A DNA stretch of 11,407 nt from Desulfobacterales bacterium (GTDB taxonomy: Bacteria > Desulfobacterota > Desulfobacteria > Desulfobacterales > RPRI01), in contig JAGVOC010000395.1 of NCBI GenBank assembly GCA_020052975.1, positions 1-11,407 on the forward strand, given 5' to 3'. The notes under the pieces are model-generated. The model worked only from the letters and a program-made list of their open reading frames with translations, was not told the origin of the DNA and did not search any database. The position numbers were made by a program, and so were the translations under genes. Positions 6,536-11,407 of the stretch are shown here, piece after piece (the first letter of the stretch is position 1; each line of letters opens with the position of its first letter).

Positions 6536-7999
6536 TCAGGCTTTCGTCTCCCTTGCGGCATCTCCGGAAGGAATGCGCCATGTAATAAGAGGAGATAAAA
6601 GGTACAAAACCATAAATAAAAACGAAACATACCCGAAATAGGGTGTAAAGGCGGACAGAAGAACAAGAAAACTTAAACGGCCGACCCATGGATTGCGGCT
6701 TACAAAGCGCCCCATATGGAGGTATCTTATGGGATACACATTCATCATAATTGCAGCGACTATCATCGTAACAAAACAAAAAACTCCCCAGAAATAAATC
6801 ATTTCAGGATCATCATATACGCTCTGGTTGAACATAATCAATGGCGCCACAACAAGCAATGCTGCCCCCGGAGAGGGCATTCCCTTGAAGAATCCGGGAA
6901 TGGGATGTTTATCCAGAGTAAAATAGATAAGTCTGCCTATGCCGAAAATCGCATACATTAAAGCGGCAAGAGTGATGGGCAGCTTCAGAACAAAAATGTT
7001 CTGTGAGTCTGAAAGGGTAATGTAAAATATCCATGCCGGAGCTATGCAGAAACTGATGGCATCGGCGATGTCATCCAGTATGCTTCCAAGGTTGATTTTC
7101 GCCGGATGATCGTCAAGTGGCTCGGTTAGGCCAAGCTTGCGTGCAAGGGAGCCATCGAGCTTGTCAAACAAAGCTGCTCCGATAAGAAACAGGTAAGATT
7201 CTTTAACCCTTCCCTGGTATGCGAAAAATACCGCGAGAAGACCCATAACGGCATTCATCACAGTCAATGAGTTAGGAAAAAAGGAAAGTATTTTGCGCCG
7301 CAGAGGTTCGTCATCATCACAAATATCGTCAAGAAAGTATGCTCCGTATTTACGGCAGTAACCTGCAATAGAACCGAAATTTATTATGAGAAAAATTATC
7401 TCAATCACAAACAGGGTCTTCAGGGGAAGATTTCCGAGCCATGAAACCCAGTTGTATAATGGTGATCCCGGACCATCAGGAATATAAAAGGCGTGGGCAT
7501 ACAAAAGTGTCCCAACCGGTGCTGCAACAATGGTCCGGAGCCGTGTAAATTCACTCAATACCGGCTCCTGACCTCTCTGTATTGCAAAGCTCCTTATGAA
7601 ATGTGCAAAATTATCCCTGAGCAGGACAATAACACAAAGGATTAGAACAAATATGGCGTGAAATAATTCAGGCCGTGTATGTCCGGGAGATATATAAATA
7701 AGACGCCACATCACTCCGGCGGTGACAAGTGGAAAGATAATCGAATAAACGATTTTATCCATGACGCGTTCGGCAAGATGCGCAAAAGTGAGGTTTGAGC
7801 TGAACCGTGCGGCAAACCATCCGTCAACAAGGTCAAAGGACATCGAAACAAAGAGAAAAACGACTCCCATGGTATAAAGAACAGGGCTGCGTATCCACAT
7901 AACGGCAATTGCGCAAAGCATTCCCAGAAAAACGAGCGGAAGCCTGCCATAAACAAGTATTGCTGTTACTCTTTTAGATAGATGTTTGTTATCAGGCAT
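6536..7999 (-). CDS. Tandem-domain CDP-alcohol phosphatidyltransferase family membrane protein
   Basis: The 487-residue integral membrane protein contains two CDP-alcohol phosphatidyltransferase-like units. Such enzymes displace CMP from CDP-diacylglycerol or related lipids with an alcohol. The C-terminal unit (about 240-430) has the full motif: DKLDGSLAR (279-287), then GSILDDIAD (305-313), followed by SFCIAPA, as in PssA-type phosphatidylserine or archaetidylserine synthases. The AR-to-G gap is 17 residues instead of the usual eight or so. The N-terminal unit (about 10-210) aligns without gaps to the PgsA-type motif: DLVDGWFAA (56-64) and then AHLAERVMD (74-82). The usual R, G and third D are replaced by A64, A74 and E78, so it may be inactive. 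I prefer the ATG at 7999; an in-frame TTG at 8008 would add three residues. The gene is convergent with ispH-ubiA, 58 bp apart, with no evident terminator between. Confidence 0.85.
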   Translation of the reverse strand: MPDNKHLSKRVTAILVYGRLPLVFLGMLCAIAVMWIRSPVLYTMGVVFLFVSMSFDLVDGWFAARFSSNLTFAHLAERVMDKIVYSIIFPLVTAGVMWRLIYISPGHTRPELFHAIFVLILCVIVLLRDNFAHFIRSFAIQRGQEPVLSEFTRLRTIVAAPVGTLLYAHAFYIPDGPGSPLYNWVSWLGNLPLKTLFVIEIIFLIINFGSIAGYCRKYGAYFLDDICDDDEPLRRKILSFFPNSLTVMNAVMGLLAVFFAYQGRVKESYLFLIGAALFDKLDGSLARKLGLTEPLDDHPAKINLGSILDDIADAISFCIAPAWIFYITLSDSQNIFVLKLPITLAALMYAIFGIGRLIYFTLDKHPIPGFFKGMPSPGAALLVVAPLIMFNQSVYDDPEMIYFWGVFCFVTMIVAAIMMNVYPIRYLHMGRFVSRNPWVGRLSFLVLLSAFTPYFGYVSFLFMVLYLLSPLITWRIPSGDAARETKA

Positions 8000-8075
8000 T
8001 ATATCCAATTGATAATACTGATTTTTTCAGTAAAACCTTTCACTGTTTTGCATGAAACCAAAATGCCATAATTTA

Positions 8076-8200
8076 GATGGCTTTGTAAAAAGCTCAATAT
8101 GCAAGGCGCGCAAATCCTGAGGAATGAAGCGTACTTTTCGTACGCTGCAATGACGAAGGATGCAGCGCAACACAGCAGATGGGCTTTTTACGAAGCCATC
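8076..8200 (+). repeat. Palindromic element B, same family as A and C
   Basis: This 125-bp copy is bounded by GATGGCTTTGTAAAAAGC (from 8076) and its inverse GCTTTTTACGAAGCCATC (to 8200), one mismatch in 18. The interior follows element A, including CAAGGCGCGCAAATC, GAGGAATGA, the hairpin GCGTAC/GTACGC (8129-8134 and 8140-8145) and GCAACACAGCAGA. The hairpin loop is five bases here and six in A and C, which breaks the reading frame open in those copies. It lies between the start of the CDP-alcohol phosphatidyltransferase gene and the end of the radical SAM gene. The rest of 8000-8243 holds nothing I recognise. Confidence 0.8.
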
Positions 8201-8243
8201 AGATATTAGAGAAAATGCTCCCATATGTCAAGGAAAGCCGCAC

Positions 8244-9869
8244 TTAAAGCAGAGAGCCTCTTATTTTAATCTGTTTTAATCTTTCCAAAAATTCTCCGGC
8301 CGTCTCTTCGCAGATGGTGTGTTCATAGATATCTCCCCCGTGGTTTATTCCCTTTATTTTCCCGTCACAGAGGAACATCATAAGCAGTTTTTTTCCCGTT
8401 TCAATCCTGTCAGTTGCACTGATATCCATTTCCGGATAGCGTGAAGGTTCGGGTATAGTATGCCCGTTGTCGGTCAGATATTTCATGAAATTTACAATTC
8501 TGCCCAGACGAAGAATTGTAACAGCCTGCTTTCTCCCTGTCGTATGGGAAACAGGAAAAGCGCTTGAACGCATCAGTGAATAGTTTTTGACAAGTATTTC
8601 ATGTTCATTACAGAGCTCATAATCAGGACTCCCCGGGGAGGGATAGAAAATTGATACTCCGGCAAGAACTCTTCTTTCTGCAAGGCAAATAAGGTCTGAA
8701 AGGGAATCTTCCGGACTCTGGTATGGTGCTCCTGCGATAATATAGCCCACGGCCTGAAGATGGTATTTTTCAGCAAAAAAAAGCGCCTTGTCAAAGGATT
8801 CCCTGACATCGGGCCTGTTAAATCTTTTAAGCTGTGCGGCAGAAAAGGAACCGAGAGAAAGATTAAGCGCTTTAAAGCCTGCTTCCTTCATCAGGCAAAC
8901 CACCTCTTCATCAAGGGATGACGGGAAAAGGCCGTTCATTGCCCTGAGTTCAAGCTCTTTATTTCCAAACCTTGATATTATCTCTTTGAGAAGCATTACG
9001 AACCATTTTCTGTCCAAAGCAAGATTTTCGTCTTCAAAATCTATGAACCGTGCATTATACAAGGCAATCAGTTTTCCAATCTCTTCCAAAACGGATTCAA
9101 TGCTTCTCCTTCTGTATTTAAGAAAAGAGGATGCCCCTACAGAGCAATAGGAGCACTTCATCGGGCAACCCCTGCTTGCCGAAACAACCGCGCTTGCCAC
9201 CTTCCCTCTCATGTAAAAGCTGTTCTTCAGGAGCCCGGTTGCAGATAAAGGATATTTATCCAGATCCAGCATCATGGCAGGCTCGTTCGCCTTTATACTC
9301 CCGTCATTTTCACGGAAAACAAGGCCGGGTATCGAATCAAGGCTTTTATTATCTTTTAATGCCAGCGCAAGAAGGGGCATGGAAACTTCACCTTCCCCCC
9401 GGATAACATAATCAACGGCTTTGTTTTCCATAACACTATGCGGCAGCGCTGTAGGGTGGTGACCCCCGATCACTGTTTTACATAAAGGATTAAAGGCCTT
9501 AACAGCCTCGGCAGCCTTTAAGGCATAATCGGCATACGGAGTAAACAAAGATGAAATTCCAGCAAGAAAGGCGCCTGATACCGCTGCCTCTTTTCCGATA
9601 TGTTCAAAGCTGTAACCAAAATGTTTAAAATTATGGAAAAGGGCAAACGGTGAAATATCTTCCTTCCCGTAGTATTCATCAAGGTACGCCATTTCAGAGG
9701 GAAGTTCCAGTTTATGAGATTTTGAAGTGGCAAGAGCATCAAAAATCTCAACGGAAAACCCGGCCTCAAGGAGTGATGAAGCGATGCATGAAAGGCCGTA
9801 AGGAACCGTTCTTTTACTTGTCAGGTAAAAATCTCTTATTGGCGGCTGAATAAGCAGAATATCAGTCAT
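8244..9869 (-). CDS. B12-binding-type radical SAM protein
   Basis: The 541-residue protein has the layout of class B radical SAM enzymes. An N-terminal cobalamin-binding-like Rossmann domain covers about 1-180 (ILLIQPPI at 4-11, VPYGLSCIASSLLEAGFSV, VIGGHHPTALP at 133-143, VIRGEGE at 155-161). A radical SAM TIM barrel follows from about 225, with the cluster motif C235-PMK-C239-SY-C242. The C-terminal 100 residues carry no motif I recognise. The DxHxxG lower-ligand motif of base-off B12 proteins is not seen. The family includes methylases, cyclases and methylthiotransferases, and the substrate is unknown. The start ATG lies three bases past the lysE stop codon, so it is second in a two-gene operon. 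That pairing could mean the transporter exports its product (inference). Confidence 0.9.
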   Translation of the reverse strand: MTDILLIQPPIRDFYLTSKRTVPYGLSCIASSLLEAGFSVEIFDALATSKSHKLELPSEMAYLDEYYGKEDISPFALFHNFKHFGYSFEHIGKEAAVSGAFLAGISSLFTPYADYALKAAEAVKAFNPLCKTVIGGHHPTALPHSVMENKAVDYVIRGEGEVSMPLLALALKDNKSLDSIPGLVFRENDGSIKANEPAMMLDLDKYPLSATGLLKNSFYMRGKVASAVVSASRGCPMKCSYCSVGASSFLKYRRRSIESVLEEIGKLIALYNARFIDFEDENLALDRKWFVMLLKEIISRFGNKELELRAMNGLFPSSLDEEVVCLMKEAGFKALNLSLGSFSAAQLKRFNRPDVRESFDKALFFAEKYHLQAVGYIIAGAPYQSPEDSLSDLICLAERRVLAGVSIFYPSPGSPDYELCNEHEILVKNYSLMRSSAFPVSHTTGRKQAVTILRLGRIVNFMKYLTDNGHTIPEPSRYPEMDISATDRIETGKKLLMMFLCDGKIKGINHGGDIYEHTICEETAGEFLERLKQIKIRGSLL

Positions 9870-9872
9870 CTT

Positions 9873-10589
9873 CTATATTGCCGTCTTCAGGAAAGGGGTA
9901 ATTCCGAGATATATCCCGAACAGAATCATGAAAATGGCGCAGAAAGCCAGGATTCCATAGTAGACCTTTTTATTCAAACGGCGAAGGCCGAAAAAAGCAA
10001 GAAAAGAGACTGTAAGATACCATATTAAATCACCTGCTTCATGGCCCAGAAAAAAAGCGACAAGCTTAGGCCATTCCCTGAACGAAATTTCGAACTGGGC
10101 AATGAACGCAAATCCTATTGTTGCCCACCAGACCCACCAGTAGGGATTCGACATTGAAATCATTATCCCTCCTGTAACTGGATTTTCGAAGCCCTTTTTC
10201 TCAATTTCTGAAGAAGTGTCATTCCCCCCGTTGCCTGAAGAAAGAAAACTTGTGGATATTTTGCCCAGATACAGGTCCCGCAGAATTGAGCCTCCGAAAA
10301 AGACAAGAATGAGTCCTCCGGCTACTCCGATTGCGCGGAAAACAAAAATATTTTTCAAGACAAACGAGAAACCGAGAAGGAGAAATATTATTATCCCCAT
10401 TTCAATCAGCGCATGCCCCGTAATAATCCATAGTCCCATAAGGTAGCCGCGCTTTTCGGTCTTTACAGCCTTGATTATTGTATAGGTCAAAAGCGGTCCC
10501 GGAGACATTGCACCGGTCAGCGCTACAAGAAATGAAAACGAGAAAATCATCCCAAGGTTAGAAAAAAAGCTTGCAAATTCATTCAACAT
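9873..10589 (-). CDS. LysE/RhtB family transporter
   Basis: The 238-residue inner-membrane protein has about six transmembrane segments (roughly 14-34, 48-78, 82-106, 150-168, 176-203 and 210-231). It carries the family hallmark MSPGP (28-32) in the first helix, plus the NPYWWVWW stretch (148-155) and GHEAGD (182-187). LysE-type carriers export amino acids or related small molecules using the proton gradient. The aromatic-rich NPYWWVWW belongs to a LysE-like branch with unassigned substrates. A soluble, polar loop (110-138) separates the third and fourth helices. It is first in a minus-strand operon with the radical SAM gene and divergent from fmdE, with 67 bases between the two starts. A GAGGA ribosome-binding site lies 11 bases before the ATG. 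Confidence 0.9.
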   Translation of the reverse strand: MLNEFASFFSNLGMIFSFSFLVALTGAMSPGPLLTYTIIKAVKTEKRGYLMGLWIITGHALIEMGIIIFLLLGFSFVLKNIFVFRAIGVAGGLILVFFGGSILRDLYLGKISTSFLSSGNGGNDTSSEIEKKGFENPVTGGIMISMSNPYWWVWWATIGFAFIAQFEISFREWPKLVAFFLGHEAGDLIWYLTVSFLAFFGLRRLNKKVYYGILAFCAIFMILFGIYLGITPFLKTAI

Positions 10590-10643
10590 GATAGTTTATA
10601 TCCTCTAATATAGACTCGCTTTTTATGAGTTCATAACCTTAAA

Positions 10644-10650
10644 AAGGAGA
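10644..10650 (+). promoter_or_regulatory. Strong ribosome-binding site deciding the GTG start of fmdE
   Basis: AAGGAGA ends six bases before the GTG at 10657. It supports GTG as the start over the in-frame ATG at 10681, which has no such site. Confidence 0.75.
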
Positions 10651-10656
10651 TTCAAA

Positions 10657-11280
10657 GTGCAAAGCAACAAAAGAGTAGATATGCCTGATGATCTCAAGCA
10701 ATGTATCGTTTTCCACGGCCATCTGTGCCCGGGCCTTGTTTACGGTTATATTGTCGCAAAAGAGAGCATAAAGCTTCTTGACCTTAAACGCTCAATGGAC
10801 GAAGAAGTAGTCGCCATTTGCGAAAACGACTCGTGCGCAGTTGATGGGCTCCAGGTCATGCTCGGCACAACAGCCGGCAAGGGAAATCTCATAATCAGGG
10901 ACTATGGCAAAAACGCTTACACCGTCATTAACCGCTCAAGCAAAAAGGCTTACAGGTTTTCAAGAAAGACAACTTATATTTACAATGGTAAACATAAAGA
11001 TGAGTTTACTGAACTTGAAAGAGCCGTATCTGCCGGAACAGCAACTGAGCAGGAAAAAGCCCGCCAAAGGCTCTTAAAAGCAATAGATCTTTTTTCAAAA
11101 CCATTTGACGAAATTTTTTCCACAAAATCAGCCGGATTCTCAATGCCTCCCTATGCGCCTATGGCGCCTTCGGTTCCATGCGCTGTCTGCGGTGAGATGA
11201 CTATGCAGACGAAGATGGTTCCGAAAAAGGATGAGGCGGGTAAGCTCATCTGCCTTCCATGCTCTAATACGGCAAAGTAA
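10657..11280 (+). CDS. FmdE family protein with C-terminal zinc finger
   Basis: The 207-residue soluble protein matches the FmdE family, named after a subunit found with molybdenum formylmethanofuran dehydrogenase in methanogens. The N-terminal domain has FHGHLCPGLVYGY (19-31; H20, H22, C24) and AICENDSCAVDGLQVMLGTTAGKGNL-type residues (C55, C60, D63), which likely bind metal. A charged middle segment (110-150) leads to a treble-clef-like zinc finger, C175-x2-C178 and C199-x2-C202. In non-methanogens the role is unknown; a link to molybdenum or tungsten formate enzymes is a common guess. It starts at GTG, supported by a strong ribosome-binding site. The final codons ACG-GCA-AAG and the TAA stop come from the end of repeat element C, so the native tail may have been replaced. 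Confidence 0.88.
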   Translation: MQSNKRVDMPDDLKQCIVFHGHLCPGLVYGYIVAKESIKLLDLKRSMDEEVVAICENDSCAVDGLQVMLGTTAGKGNLIIRDYGKNAYTVINRSSKKAYRFSRKTTYIYNGKHKDEFTELERAVSAGTATEQEKARQRLLKAIDLFSKPFDEIFSTKSAGFSMPPYAPMAPSVPCAVCGEMTMQTKMVPKKDEAGKLICLPCSNTAK

Positions 11281-11407
11281 AAAGTCATTCTGTCCGCCGC
11301 GGCGGACACTTCATCTTTCGTCATTGCAGCGTACCAATAAGTACGCTTCATTCCTCAAGATTCGCGCGCCTTGCATAATGAGCTTTTTACTTTGCCGTCT
11401 GAATTTC
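11269..11407 (-). repeat. Palindromic element C, inverted copy running off the window
   Basis: Read on the minus strand, positions 11407-11307 match 3957-4057 of element A at 98 of 101 bases. The inner ends are GACGGCAAAGTAAAAAG (11399-11383) and its inverse, from 11269 without the outermost base; those 16 bases pair perfectly. Element A also has an outer end beyond GAAATTC, so this copy probably continues past 11407. It differs from A and B by an extra palindrome at 11291-11308 in place of the CAACACAGC stretch. Its right terminus overlaps the end of fmdE. Confidence 0.8.
11291..11308. repeat. Perfect 18-bp GC-rich palindrome inside element C
   Basis: TGTCCGCCGCGGCGGACA is its own reverse complement. 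It sits just after the fmdE stop codon and could form a seven-base stem with a four-base loop in the transcript, followed by CTTCATCTTT rather than a U tract. Elements A and B lack it at the same place, so it looks like a later insertion or a modular arm. It might help end or protect the fmdE mRNA. Confidence 0.7.

Noticed and set aside
8027..8224. 65-residue minus-strand open frame across element B
   Set aside because: It is mostly repeat sequence, has no family resemblance and is explained by the palindromic element.
11151..11351. 66-residue minus-strand open frame beginning MKRTYWYAAMTKDEV
   Set aside because: It starts in repeat element C and runs antisense into the fmdE gene.

Overview
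The window looks like chromosomal DNA of an anaerobic bacterium, most likely a sulfate-reducing or related member of the Desulfobacterota (inference). Three things point there: a DUF3842 gene followed by a CooT-type nickel-binding gene, a bacterial FmdE-like zinc protein, and short palindromic intergenic elements of a kind I associate with that group. No rRNA, tRNA, CRISPR array, complete insertion sequence or phage gene was seen.

Layout from left to right. (1) A lone, visibly AT-rich minus-strand ATPase of the AAA_14/DUF4143 type (123-1319) with its own candidate promoter. (2) A minus-strand operon with overlapping genes: ndk, then a TrmJ-like SPOUT RNA methyltransferase, then a fumarylacetoacetate hydrolase-family protein (3620 down to 1583). 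(3) A gap of nearly 500 bp between divergent genes that holds two palindromic elements, each ending close to the ribosome-binding site of the gene next to it. (4) A plus-strand operon: DUF3842, CooT and a 573-residue fusion of IspH with a UbiA-type membrane prenyltransferase (4109-6477). (5) A convergent minus-strand membrane protein with two CDP-alcohol phosphatidyltransferase domains, the first with a damaged active-site motif. (6) A third palindromic element. (7) A minus-strand pair, a LysE-family exporter followed by a B12-binding-type radical SAM protein. (8) A divergent plus-strand FmdE-like gene whose last three codons and stop codon lie inside the end of a fourth element, which runs to the window edge.

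Functional reading: the IspH half makes IPP/DMAPP, and the fused UbiA half would transfer a prenyl chain in the membrane. The neighbouring CDP-alcohol phosphatidyltransferase is also a membrane-lipid enzyme, so a lipid or quinone theme is possible but not shown. CooT and FmdE point to nickel handling and one-carbon metabolism. The least explained signal is the element family: about 125-150 bp copies with GTAAAAA-containing terminal inverted repeats, a conserved central GCGTAC/GTACGC hairpin and variable arms. Two copies are 98/101 identical, lie in opposite orientation about 7.2 kb apart, and bracket regions 4 to 8.
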